Positions 28,681 through 37,308 of a stretch of 64,000 nucleotides of DNA are shown here, piece after piece. Position 1 is the stretch's first letter. The number at the start of each line of letters is the position of its first letter. Position numbers and translations under genes: made by a program. Under the pieces are notes generated by a model. The model ran no database searches. It was not told the DNA's origin and worked only from the letters and a program-made list of their open reading frames with translations. Source of the DNA: Marinospirillum alkaliphilum DSM 21637 (GTDB lineage Bacteria > Pseudomonadota > Gammaproteobacteria > Pseudomonadales > Halomonadaceae); contig NZ_FPJW01000002.1 in NCBI RefSeq assembly GCF_900119735.1, forward strand, positions 124,001-188,000, read 5' to 3'.

Positions 28681-31344
28681 TTACTGGGCCAGTGACTTTT
28701 CAATCACTTCAAACAGGTCCGGGCTGAGTTTCTCTGCCCGGATACGCTCCAGCTCATTCTTCATCAAACCCTTGCGGTAATCATCCATGCGCCGGAAACG
28801 GGTCAGTGGAATCACCAGACGTGCAGCAATCTGTGGGTTGATGCGGTTGAGTTCAATCACTGTATCGGCCAGCAGGGCATAACCGCTGCCATCACGACGA
28901 TGGAAGTTGTGGCGGTTCTGGTTCACAAAAGCACCAATCAAGGCGCGTACCTTGTTGGGGTTTTTCAGTGAAAAGGCCGGGTGAGCCATCAGTAGTTTCA
29001 CCCGTTCCAGTGCATCCGGATGAGGGCGCGTGACCTGAGCACTGAACCAGCTGTCCATCACCAGTGGATCATGAGCCCATTGCAGGGCAAAGGCTTTGAG
29101 TGCCGGATCGCCACTGGTGGTATCTTCCGCGTGAGCCAGGCAAATCAGGGCGGCCAGCTGGTCGGTCATGTTGTCGGCCTGCTCAAACTGTCGCTGAGCC
29201 AGTTGCAGCGCTTCTTCTGATTCAGTGGCCACCAACCAGCCCAGACAGGTGTTTTTCAGTCGGCGTCCAGCCACTGCCGCAGCTTCTGCGGACCAGGCCT
29301 GGTTTTTGGCAAACTGCTGATAAAGTTTCAGAAAGGCTGGATAAAGTGCCGTGGCCAGGGTTTTGCGGGCATAGTCCCTGGCCAGATGGATGGCATCCAC
29401 ATCCACCTGATCATACTGTTCTGCAATGTAGGCTTCAGAAGGCAGTTGCAGCATCTCGGCCAGAATGGCCGGATCAGTCACCTGAGCATCCAGTAATTGG
29501 CGGTAAGCCTGAATCAGTGCTGGGTTCAGCATCATGGCTGCACCGCACTGTTGCTGGTTGATCAGCTCACGAATGGCCAGCAGGGCCAGTTGTTGTCCGG
29601 CATCCCAGCGATTAAAACCATCAGAGTCAGCGGTCATCAGGAAAGCCAGTTGCTCCGGACTACGATCCAGCAGCAGTCGCACCGGTGCCGAGAAACCACG
29701 CAGCAGCGAAGGGACCGGTTCTGCATCCAGATTGTGGAAGGTCCAGGTTTGTTCCTGCTCTTTCAGGTGAACCACCCGTTCCTGCCCCCACAGCTCACCA
29801 TTCACTTCCATCGGCAGGTCTTGCCCGGAAGGCCCCACCAGCCCCAACTTGACTGGAATCAGCAGCGGTTCCTTGAGATCCTGGCCTGGTGTAGCCGGTG
29901 TGTGTTGGCGCAGGGTCAGGGTGAAGGTGCGGGCCGTGGGGTTGTAATGGCTTTCAGCAGTCAATTGCGGGGTGCCCGCCTGGCTGTACCAACGCATGAA
30001 CTGGCTCAGGTCCAGCCCGGACACTTCAGCCATGCAGGCCACAAAGTCTTCCACCGTCACGGCCTGGCCATCAAAACGCTCAAAATACAGGTCGCTGCCT
30101 TTGCGGAAGGTGTCGCGCCCGACCAGCTCACTGAGCATACGAACCACCTCAGCACCCTTTTCATAAACCGTCAGGGTGTAGAAGTTATTGATTTCAATGT
30201 AACTCTCGGGGCGTACCGGGTGAGCTGTGGGGCCTGCATCCTCGGCAAACTGGGCGGTGCGCAGCATCGCCACCTGCTGGATGCGCTCCACTGCCGGGGA
30301 ATGTTGATCAGCACTGAACTGCTGATCACGAAACACGGTGAAACCTTCTTTCAGGGATAACTGGAACCAGTCGCGGCAGGTGACCCGATTGCCCGACCAG
30401 TTATGAAAATACTCATGGGCGACCACACTTTCTACCCGGTGAAAAGCCATGTCGGTTTCACTGCGGTGATCGGCCAGTACACAGGAGGAGTTGAAGATGT
30501 TCAGTCCCTTGTTTTCCATTGCGCCCATGTTGAAGTCATTGACCGCGACAATCATGTAGATGTCCAGGTCATATTCACGTCCATAGGTCTGCTCATCCCA
30601 CTGCATGGCAGCTTTTAATGAGCGCAGGGCATGGTCACACTTGTGCAGATTTTCCTTTTCCACCCAGACTTCCAGCGCCACCTGGCGGCCACTGAGGGTG
30701 GTGTAGGTGTCTTTCACCGGGTGCAACTGACCAGCCACCAGTGCAAACAGATAGGCGGGTTTGGGGAAGGGGTCCTCCCAGGTCACAAAATGATGCCCAT
30801 CGGGCAGTTCGCCGCGCTCAATCGGGTTGCCGTTGGACAGCAGCACAGGGAAGCGTGACTGATCAGCTTCAATGCGGGTGGTGAAACGGGCCAGTACATC
30901 CGGGCGATCGGGATAAAAGGTGATGCGCCGAAACCCTTCCGCTTCACACTGGGTGCAGAAGTTGCCGCTGGACTGGTAGAGGCCTTCCAGTGCGGTATTG
31001 CTCAGTGGATCAATTTCAACCTCGGATTCCAGCACCAGGGAATCCGGTACACCGGTCAGGGTGAGTTGTTCATCGGTCAGTTCATAATCACTGCTGCTCA
31101 GGGTGCGACCATCCAGCTTCAGCTCAATCAGTTGCAGTTGCTGGCCTTGCAGCACCAGCGGCAGATCATGTTCCTTGCGCGCCGGGTTACGTTGCAATTG
31201 CAGGCGGCTGATCACGCGGGTGTGATGATCATCCAGACGAAAACACAGATCCACCTGCTGCACCAGAAAAGCCGGTGGTAAGTAGTCTTTCAGGTGAATG
31301 GCTTTGGGTGCCTGAAGGGAAGGTGAGCTGATGGCCTGATTCAT
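28681..31344 (-). CDS. pepN: Aminopeptidase N
   Basis: An 887-residue zinc M1 aminopeptidase for peptide turnover in the cytoplasm. The exopeptidase motif GAMEN is at residues 274-278. The zinc site HEYFH is at 310-314, with the third ligand Glu333 in LKEGF. Length and the C-terminal helical domain match E. coli PepN (870). It is divergent from the DHH gene across 245 bp that contain one of the covarying hairpin repeats. Confidence 0.97.
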   Translation of the reverse strand: MNQAISSPSLQAPKAIHLKDYLPPAFLVQQVDLCFRLDDHHTRVISRLQLQRNPARKEHDLPLVLQGQQLQLIELKLDGRTLSSSDYELTDEQLTLTGVPDSLVLESEVEIDPLSNTALEGLYQSSGNFCTQCEAEGFRRITFYPDRPDVLARFTTRIEADQSRFPVLLSNGNPIERGELPDGHHFVTWEDPFPKPAYLFALVAGQLHPVKDTYTTLSGRQVALEVWVEKENLHKCDHALRSLKAAMQWDEQTYGREYDLDIYMIVAVNDFNMGAMENKGLNIFNSSCVLADHRSETDMAFHRVESVVAHEYFHNWSGNRVTCRDWFQLSLKEGFTVFRDQQFSADQHSPAVERIQQVAMLRTAQFAEDAGPTAHPVRPESYIEINNFYTLTVYEKGAEVVRMLSELVGRDTFRKGSDLYFERFDGQAVTVEDFVACMAEVSGLDLSQFMRWYSQAGTPQLTAESHYNPTARTFTLTLRQHTPATPGQDLKEPLLIPVKLGLVGPSGQDLPMEVNGELWGQERVVHLKEQEQTWTFHNLDAEPVPSLLRGFSAPVRLLLDRSPEQLAFLMTADSDGFNRWDAGQQLALLAIRELINQQQCGAAMMLNPALIQAYRQLLDAQVTDPAILAEMLQLPSEAYIAEQYDQVDVDAIHLARDYARKTLATALYPAFLKLYQQFAKNQAWSAEAAAVAGRRLKNTCLGWLVATESEEALQLAQRQFEQADNMTDQLAALICLAHAEDTTSGDPALKAFALQWAHDPLVMDSWFSAQVTRPHPDALERVKLLMAHPAFSLKNPNKVRALIGAFVNQNRHNFHRRDGSGYALLADTVIELNRINPQIAARLVIPLTRFRRMDDYRKGLMKNELERIRAEKLSPDLFEVIEKSLAQ

Positions 31345-31454
31345 GGTGTAAAAACCCCTGATCTTAACTTTTGAATTGGCAACAAGAGTGGTATGTTTAC
31401 TCAGTGTAACTTAAGAAACCTCTGGTTAACTATTCCGCTTGACCATGTGGCGTT

Positions 31455-31513
31455 GAAATCGACCTCAAAATGCTCATTTACTTTATGTAAACTCCGCTTT
31501 TTCAGTCAATTTC
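31455..31513. repeat. Covarying hairpin repeat, copy 1
   Basis: Outer arms GAAATCGAC (31455) and GTCAATTTC (31505) pair at 8 of 9 positions; inner AAAA/TTTT and TTTAC/GTAAA also pair. The core, AATGCTCATTTAC then five bases then GTAAACTCCGCTT, is shared with the copy at 56055. It lies between the divergent pepN and DHH genes, so it is not a terminator for either. Confidence 0.75.
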
Positions 31514-31589
31514 GCCTGACCTGGTCTGCGCTCATCACGTTAATCAGAGTCTTCTAGACCGATTCAGGATTATTACCGGGAGTGAATTT

Positions 31590-32519
31590 ATGTCGGAAAA
31601 ATATCGTCTGGTGACGCGCAGTGACTTCGACGGTCTGGTGTGTGCCGCTCTGTTGAAACACCTGGATCTGATTGATGACATCCAGTTTGTGCACCCCAAG
31701 GATATGCAGGATGGCAAGATCGAGATCGGGCCACGCGATATCACCACCAACCTGCCTTATGTTCCCGGTTGTTATCTGGCTTTTGACCACCACCTGAGTG
31801 AAACCCTGCGCAATGAAAATCGCGCCGACAATCACATCATTGACCCGGAAGCTCCTTCTGCTGCACGCGTGGTCTGGCAGCATTATGGTGGTTATGATGC
31901 CTTTCCGCAGCGCTGGGATGACATGATGGAAGCGGTGGACAAGGGTGACTCGGCTCAGTTCAATGAAGACGAAGTGCTGAATCCGGAAGGCTGGGTGTTG
32001 TTGAACTTCATCATGGATGCCCGTACCGGTCTGGGTCGTTTCCGCGATTTCCGTATTTCCAACTACCAGTTGATGATGCAGTTGATTGATTACTGTCGCA
32101 ATCACTCCATTGATGACATTCTGAAACTGCCGGATGTAAAAGAACGCACCGATCTTTATTTTGAGCATGACAGCAAGGCGCGTCAGCAGATTCAGAAGTG
32201 TGCAAAAGTTCATGGTAATCTGGTGGTGCTGGATCTTCGTAACGAAGAAACCATTTACGCCACCAACCGCTTTACCTTGTATGCACTCTATCCCAACACC
32301 AATATTTCAATCCATGTGATGTGGGGCCTGAAGCAGCAGAACACCGTGTTTGCCATCGGCAAATCCATCCTCAATCGCAGCTCCAACACCAATGTTGGTG
32401 AACTCTGCCTGCAGTACGGCGGCGGTGGCCACCTGAATGCGGGCACCTGCCAGGTGGACAACGACCAGGCAGAAGCCGCATTGCAGGCGATTGTTCAGAA
32501 GATCAACGCTGACGGCTGA
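31590..32519 (+). CDS. DHH-family phosphoesterase
   Basis: A 309-residue protein of the DHH superfamily. Metal-binding motifs are RSDFDGLVCAALL near the N-terminus and AFDHHLSE, from which the family takes its name; GGGGHLNAGTC near the end is the DHHA1-type substrate loop. Relatives include nanoRNases, RecJ and exopolyphosphatases; the substrate cannot be told from sequence. GGGAGTGA lies before the ATG. Confidence 0.85.
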   Translation: MSEKYRLVTRSDFDGLVCAALLKHLDLIDDIQFVHPKDMQDGKIEIGPRDITTNLPYVPGCYLAFDHHLSETLRNENRADNHIIDPEAPSAARVVWQHYGGYDAFPQRWDDMMEAVDKGDSAQFNEDEVLNPEGWVLLNFIMDARTGLGRFRDFRISNYQLMMQLIDYCRNHSIDDILKLPDVKERTDLYFEHDSKARQQIQKCAKVHGNLVVLDLRNEETIYATNRFTLYALYPNTNISIHVMWGLKQQNTVFAIGKSILNRSSNTNVGELCLQYGGGGHLNAGTCQVDNDQAEAALQAIVQKINADG

Positions 32520-32522
32520 TCC

Positions 32523-32915
32523 TCATGAAGCCGGTGTGGACCCTGCCGGACGTTGACGGCGGGGTTCCGGGCGTCCGGACTCACTGATCTGGTGGGTCCG
32601 CACCGTTTCACCGGCAGCATTTTTCATCTCCACCTGATAGCCCCCTTCATTCAGGGGCGTTACGGTTGCAGTGGCACCGCTGCCCAGCATCATCAGGGCA
32701 CGAGCCTGTGCCATTACTTCGATTTCCTGCAAGTTCAGGGGTGACTGTTCTTGTTGGCGGGCAGCACGGCGTTCCTGCCAACCCTGTCTTTTTTCGCCCC
32801 GTTCACAGGTTTTTCCGGCAGCTTCAGCCCGGGTCTCAGCCAAAGCTGTCAGTGGCAAAGCAGTTAAAGGCAGAGCCAGGGCCAGAGCAAGTGCACTCAG
32901 TGTCATTCGGTTCAT
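32523..32915 (-). CDS. Small periplasmic protein divergent from a two-component system
   Basis: A 130-residue protein with a signal peptide (ALALALALPLTALPLTALA), then a charged Arg/Gln/Glu-rich mature part (EKRQGWQERRAARQQEQ) and a small C-terminal domain. No family was recognised. Its position, divergent from an OmpR-type regulator, recalls the periplasmic accessory proteins (Spy/CpxP, PepSY-like) next to envelope-stress systems; that role is inferred from position only. Confidence 0.6.
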   Translation of the reverse strand: MNRMTLSALALALALPLTALPLTALAETRAEAAGKTCERGEKRQGWQERRAARQQEQSPLNLQEIEVMAQARALMMLGSGATATVTPLNEGGYQVEMKNAAGETVRTHQISESGRPEPRRQRPAGSTPAS

Positions 32916-32950
32916 GGTGTATCTCCCCTTAAGGTATTCTGGAAAAGCTA

Positions 32951-33094
32951 CTTTCGCTTATCGAAAGCATGGGCCCATTACACCCGCCGGATGTCTCACA
33001 AGTGTGCTGGCAAGCGAAAAAATTGTCACAAAGTGTCCCATTCATGGGGTTTGATACACTTTGCGACGCCTGTTCTGGTTGTGGCTCGTATAAT
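32951..33094. promoter_or_regulatory. Palindrome-rich divergent regulatory region
   Basis: Three symmetric sites lie between the divergent genes: CTTTCG-N5-CGAAAG (32951-32967), ATGGGCCCAT (32969-32978) and CAAAGTGT-N19-ACACTTTG (33029-33063), the last enclosing CCCATTCATGGG. A good -10 hexamer TATAAT sits at 33089-33094, with no good -35, which suggests an activated promoter for the response-regulator gene. Confidence 0.5.
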
Positions 33095-33120
33095 GGTGTC
33101 ATTGCATCAAGGAGCAAGTT

Positions 33121-33861
33121 ATGGAATCCAGTCCGCATCTGCTGGTGGTGGATGACCACCGCGACATTCGTGAGCTGTTGGCTCGTTATCTGCGTGAGCA
33201 GGGCATGCGTGTGACCCTGGCGGCTTCCGGTGAAGAGCTGCGCCGCCTGATGAAAACCACCAGCCCGGACCTGGTGGTGCTGGATATCATGATGCCCGGT
33301 GAAGATGGCTTGTCCCTGTGTCGTTTTCTGCGGGAACACCATGCCTCACTGCCAGTGATACTGCTGACTGCCCTCGGTGAAGATACCGACCGGATTGTTG
33401 GCCTGGAGATGGGTGCTGATGATTACCTTACCAAACCCTTTAACCCGCGTGAATTGCTGGCGCGTGTGAAGGCGGTGCTGCGACGGACCCGTCAGCTGCC
33501 GGGTGAAAGTGAGCAGCGTGAAGGGTTGAAATACCACTTTGCAGACTGGGTGCTGGATACTGATCGTCGTTCACTTTTTACTTCAGATGGTGTGGAGGTG
33601 GCCTTGTCCACTGCCGAGTTTCGCCTGTTACTGGTATTCCTCCGGCATCCGCGCCGGGTATTAAGCCGTGATCAGTTGCTGGATCTGACCGCCGGCCGTG
33701 AAGCTCAGCCTTTTGACCGTGCCATCGACAATCAGGTCAGTCGCCTGCGGCGCAAGATTGAGGCTGATACCCGCAACCCGGCGTTGATCAAGACCGTCTG
33801 GGGTGGTGGTTACCAGCTTAATGCTGATGTCAGCCAGACGGGTGTGGTGAGTCAGTCATGA
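33121..33861 (+). CDS. OmpR-family response regulator
   Basis: A 246-residue protein: receiver domain with acidic pocket VVDDH, phosphoacceptor Asp55 in VVLDIMMPGEDG, the switch Thr in LLTA and Lys in YLTKPF, then an OmpR-type winged helix (LSTAEFRLLLVFLRHPRRVLSRDQLL to VWGGGYQL). FNPRELLARVKAVLRR resembles OmpR. AAGGAGC precedes the ATG. The gene overlaps its histidine kinase by four bases. Target genes are unknown; the divergent periplasmic gene is a likely one. Confidence 0.93.
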   Translation: MESSPHLLVVDDHRDIRELLARYLREQGMRVTLAASGEELRRLMKTTSPDLVVLDIMMPGEDGLSLCRFLREHHASLPVILLTALGEDTDRIVGLEMGADDYLTKPFNPRELLARVKAVLRRTRQLPGESEQREGLKYHFADWVLDTDRRSLFTSDGVEVALSTAEFRLLLVFLRHPRRVLSRDQLLDLTAGREAQPFDRAIDNQVSRLRRKIEADTRNPALIKTVWGGGYQLNADVSQTGVVSQS

Positions 33862-35246
33862 GGCTGCTGCTGCCAAAAGGCCTGGCCGGTCAATTGATCC
33901 TGGCGGTGTTGCTGGCGCTATTGGCAGGACAGCTGATCAGTTTCTGGATTCTGGCGGATGAACGCCGTGAACGGTTGGATGAGGCTAATCTGCGATTAGT
34001 CACCCATCGCCTGGTTACCACCTGGGAGCTGGTTAACGAATTACCGGAATCCAATCGCCAGCAACTGTTACGGGCCATGTCCTCACCGGGTCAGCATTAT
34101 CGCCTGAGTGCTCAACCGTTGCTGCAGCCAGGCAGTGAGGGGCAACTCACTGGACGTTTCCAACGGCGCTTGCTGGATGCCTTTCCAGACCCTGCCCCCC
34201 CTGCTGTTTTCAGGTTGCTGCCCTCCAGTCGCCCGGAATGCAAGGAACTGGAGCAAACCCGCCCTGATCGTGAAGATCGTCGGCGCTTATGGCAGCAGTG
34301 CCAGCCGCGACTGGAAGCCAGTTTGCAGCTGCGGGATGGTCAATGGTTGAACCTGCAAGTGGTGACACCGGACGCCAACCCGCCCTGGGCTGGTCGCATC
34401 TGGCTAAGTCTGCTGGTCACCGGTTTGCTGGTGGCGCTGGCGGTGACCTTGTTGGTACGTCAGCTGGTGCGACCTTTAAGGGCATTAACCGCAGCTGCTG
34501 TCAGTTTTGGTGAGGGAAGACCGAGCCCCTTGCAACCCAGTGGCCCGGATGATCTGCAGCAGGTGATTCATGCCTTCAACCGCATGCAGCAGCAGGTTGG
34601 TAAACAACTGGAAGAGCGGGCCAGAGTGCTGGCGGCCTTGTCACATGACCTGCGCACTCCACTGACCCACATGCGCCTGCGGGTTGAGTTACTGCCAGAC
34701 AGTGAAGATCGTCAGCGGTTGCTCGACAGCCTGCAGGAAATGCAGTCACTGGCAGAAACCACTTTGGATTTTGTGCGGGGTAGCAAGGGCGAGGTCGCCC
34801 GTGATTTTGATCTGGCCGCACTGGTGCAGAGCCTGTGTGATGACTATGAAGATCAGGGTCAGCCAGTGCATTACAGCGGTTTGTCGCGCTGTGTGTTTCA
34901 CGGGCGCAGCCAGGCTTTACGTCGTGCCCTTCAGAACCTGATCGATAATGCCCTGAAGTATGGTAATAAAGCGGAAGTCAGCCTGCAGCTTGATCAGGGC
35001 GTTCCCTGTATCTGCATTGAGGATGAAGGGCCGGGTATCCCTGAAGCTGAGCGGGAAAAGGTTTTTGAGCCTTTTTATCGTATGGAAGAATCCCGCTCAC
35101 GCCATACTGGCGGCACTGGTTTGGGATTAGCCATTGCCAGAGATTTGCTGCTGCAGGAGGGTGGGTGTTTACTGCTGGAGTCACGCACCACAGCTCAGCC
35201 GGGGTTGCGGGTGAAGGTTTTGTTGCCCGCCAGTGGCAGGGTCTGA
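33858..35246 (+). CDS. EnvZ-like sensor histidine kinase
   Basis: A 462-residue kinase: transmembrane helix 1 (LILAVLLALLAGQLISFWIL), a periplasmic domain of about 155 residues, transmembrane helix 2 (LSLLVTGLLVALAVTLLV), HAMP, H-box ALSHDLRTPLTHMRLRVE with the phosphorylated His, N-box LIDNALKY and G boxes EDEGPGIP and GTGLGLAIA. The H-box is EnvZ-like. The periplasmic part contains two Cys (PECKEL and WQQCQP) that could form a disulfide. The last codons run into a 13-bp tandem repeat. Confidence 0.92.
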   Translation: MRLLLPKGLAGQLILAVLLALLAGQLISFWILADERRERLDEANLRLVTHRLVTTWELVNELPESNRQQLLRAMSSPGQHYRLSAQPLLQPGSEGQLTGRFQRRLLDAFPDPAPPAVFRLLPSSRPECKELEQTRPDREDRRRLWQQCQPRLEASLQLRDGQWLNLQVVTPDANPPWAGRIWLSLLVTGLLVALAVTLLVRQLVRPLRALTAAAVSFGEGRPSPLQPSGPDDLQQVIHAFNRMQQQVGKQLEERARVLAALSHDLRTPLTHMRLRVELLPDSEDRQRLLDSLQEMQSLAETTLDFVRGSKGEVARDFDLAALVQSLCDDYEDQGQPVHYSGLSRCVFHGRSQALRRALQNLIDNALKYGNKAEVSLQLDQGVPCICIEDEGPGIPEAEREKVFEPFYRMEESRSRHTGGTGLGLAIARDLLLQEGGCLLLESRTTAQPGLRVKVLLPASGRV

Positions 35247-35276
35247 AATCCGGGTCTGAAATCCGGGTCTGAAATC
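35239..35276. repeat. 13-bp tandem repeat, three units
   Basis: GGGTCTGAAATCC is repeated almost three times without a gap. The first unit contains the kinase stop codon and the last reaches the stop of the convergent barrel gene, so the array fills the space between the two genes. Copy-number change would not alter either protein. Confidence 0.85.
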
Positions 35277-35889
35277 AGAGACTGGCACTTAACCCCAGCA
35301 GCACACCCGCTTGCCCGGCAAAATAGTCCACCTCCAGTAACAGCGCCAAACGATGGCTCTCACCGGAAAGCCGAGTGCCAAGGGAGTAACCTTTAATGGC
35401 CTCATCCGTATGCATGTAGCGAAAGGTTGCATAAAACTCGGCCTGGGGTGTGTACTGATCACGGATGCCAACCCGAAAAGTTGGCAGGCTGCGCTCATCA
35501 ATCCAGCTTGTCAGCTCTGAATCATAACGGTCATAACCGACACCAATCCAGACCTCGGTCATCATATCGACTGGAGCATGGTATCCCAGTCCCAGATACT
35601 GCCATTTTACCCGTTGATCATCTTCCAGCTGTTGGTGACCACCGTAGAGAAACAGGCTGGGATCCAGCATGTCGAGTTGCAATGAACCGCGCACCAGGTA
35701 CCCGGTTAAATCCAGTTGATCTACATCCGGGTAATACACCAGCGCTGTTTCAACCTGGGTGTAACTCACAATCTGAGCGGATAGGTTTTGAGGTATGAGG
35801 TGGCTGAATATCAGCAGTGCAAAAAATAGCCCAGGGCTGATGTTTAAGCATCTTTTGTTGCTGTGATCGTTGGTTCGCGTATTGGTCAT
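35275..35889 (-). CDS. Outer-membrane barrel protein, paralogue of the 36.65-kb gene
   Basis: A protein of about 204 residues with a signal peptide after an unusually long N-terminal region, then beta strands. The start of the mature part (YTQVETALVYYPDVDQLDLT) and FLYGGHQQL match the gene at 36651 (YNYVEGGLVMYSDIDGEDLT and FVYGGYTLM), so the two are diverged paralogues. It ends in SASL rather than the usual aromatic residue. The start is uncertain: ATG 35889 without a good ribosome site, or TTG 35928. Confidence 0.65.
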   Translation of the reverse strand: MTNTRTNDHSNKRCLNISPGLFFALLIFSHLIPQNLSAQIVSYTQVETALVYYPDVDQLDLTGYLVRGSLQLDMLDPSLFLYGGHQQLEDDQRVKWQYLGLGYHAPVDMMTEVWIGVGYDRYDSELTSWIDERSLPTFRVGIRDQYTPQAEFYATFRYMHTDEAIKGYSLGTRLSGESHRLALLLEVDYFAGQAGVLLGLSASL

Positions 35890-36028
35890 CTGAATGGGCA
35901 GCCAGCTGGAAAACTTGATTCCGATCAAGTGTTTCAGTAAATTTACATTTGTAAAAAATTAAATAACAGAAAGCAGGAGTGATATCAAGCATCATTTGAT
36001 TCCCTCCGAAAGTTAAAAGGACTTGAGA

Positions 36029-36598
36029 ATGAAAAAAGCAGTTATGGTTGTGGGTCTTTCCTTGGTGCCAATGATGGCTGCAGCAGAGAGTCGGACCGCT
36101 ATTGAGGTATTGGCAGGCAGTGCAACGCATCAAATAAGTTATGCCAGCTTCTCTCATAAGTTAGGTAGTGATACATCCATGGGGTTGAGACTCGCCTTTC
36201 ATGCCAACGATCGTTTTGCAGTTGAACTGGGTTATACCGATTACGGTAAGGTTACAGATACCTATTATGATGCGGGTGATCGTATTGATGAAAGCGCTGA
36301 AGCTACTTCAATCAACCTGGGTGTGAAAGGGGTTTACCCCATGAGCGAGCAGTTTGGTCTGGTAGGCCGAATTGGCTTTGCAATGTGGGATTTTAAATAC
36401 TTAGAAGAAGATGAGTATTTTGGCAACTCCTCCTTCAGTAAATCCGGCACAGATCTTTATCTGGGGTTTGGTTTTGAGTATCGCGTGACGCGTGACTTCC
36501 ATCTTGGTCTTGATTATAACTATGTATCTATGGATCTTGGTAGTTCGGTTTCTTATGATGTTGGAAGCTTTGCACTTTATGCCGGTATGAGCTTTTAA
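36029..36598 (+). CDS. OmpA-like eight-strand outer-membrane barrel protein
   Basis: A 189-residue protein with a signal peptide ending AAA/ES. It has Tyr/Gly-rich strands typical of the OmpA-like porin domain (FAVELGYTDYG, YLGFGFEYRVTRDFHLGLDYNYVSMD) and a C-terminal Phe. AGGA lies seven bases before ATG 36029. The gene and its upstream region are visibly more AT-rich than neighbours, which may indicate recent acquisition. It sits between two paralogous barrel genes on the other strand. Confidence 0.8.
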   Translation: MKKAVMVVGLSLVPMMAAAESRTAIEVLAGSATHQISYASFSHKLGSDTSMGLRLAFHANDRFAVELGYTDYGKVTDTYYDAGDRIDESAEATSINLGVKGVYPMSEQFGLVGRIGFAMWDFKYLEEDEYFGNSSFSKSGTDLYLGFGFEYRVTRDFHLGLDYNYVSMDLGSSVSYDVGSFALYAGMSF

Positions 36599-36608
36599 TC
36601 ATTATAGA

Positions 36609-36638
36609 TAAAAAAGGCCGGAAATTCCGGCCTTTTTT
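36609..36638. terminator. Bidirectional Rho-independent terminator
   Basis: AAAAAAGGCCGGAA and TTCCGGCCTTTTTT form a perfect stem between convergent barrel genes, with T runs on both strands. Confidence 0.92.
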
Positions 36639-36650
36639 ATTGGTTTCAGA

Positions 36651-37220
36651 TCAGAAACCGTAATGCACACCGGCAATAAAGCCGATATCACCGTCAAACG
36701 AGTCGATTTCACCCAGCAAGGACAGCTGCTCATTCAGGCGCTGACGCACAGTAAAGGCAAAACCTGTGTAATCATAATCGCCGGTGACAATGCGCATGGT
36801 TGCTGCCAGTTCGGTGTCTTCAGTCAGTTGATGACGCACACCACCGCGCAGTGCCAGGGCAGTATCACTGTCACTGAAAGTACCGAGGCCGGAAATTTTC
36901 ACTTTGACTTTGGTGGAATCAAAGCCAGCACCAGCCCAGGCTTCGGTCTGGTTGTTGATCTCAAAGCGATAACCGGCTCCGAAGTGTAACTGGGTGACGT
37001 CTATATTATCTGACATCAGAGTGTAACCACCATAAACAAAGGCTTTGGGGTCCACCTGCTCCAATTCATAAGAAGCACGAACACCAAAACCTGTTAGATC
37101 CTCACCATCAATGTCGGAGTACATCACCAGACCACCTTCTACATAGTTGTAGTTCAGGGCCTGGGCGGTTGTAGCAAAGGGAAGGGCGGCAAAAGCCAGT
37201 GCGATAGCATATTTCTTCAT
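36651..37220 (-). CDS. Outer-membrane barrel protein (hypothetical)
   Basis: A 189-residue protein with a standard signal peptide (MKKYAIALAFAALPFATTAQA) and about eight beta strands ending in VHYGF. AAGGAG is well placed upstream of ATG 37220, which overrules the much longer open frame. It is paralogous to the gene at 35275. No known family was assigned; the strand pattern (AFTVRQRLNEQLSLLGEIDS) resembles small OmpW/OprG-size barrels. Confidence 0.75.
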   Translation of the reverse strand: MKKYAIALAFAALPFATTAQALNYNYVEGGLVMYSDIDGEDLTGFGVRASYELEQVDPKAFVYGGYTLMSDNIDVTQLHFGAGYRFEINNQTEAWAGAGFDSTKVKVKISGLGTFSDSDTALALRGGVRHQLTEDTELAATMRIVTGDYDYTGFAFTVRQRLNEQLSLLGEIDSFDGDIGFIAGVHYGF

Positions 37221-37308
37221 GAAAAAAATCTCCTTGTGTTTTGGATTTTGTATTTTAGGTGAGCAATGGTTGATGAAACAATCAGCTTTATGTTGGTTTC
37301 TTGTTGTA

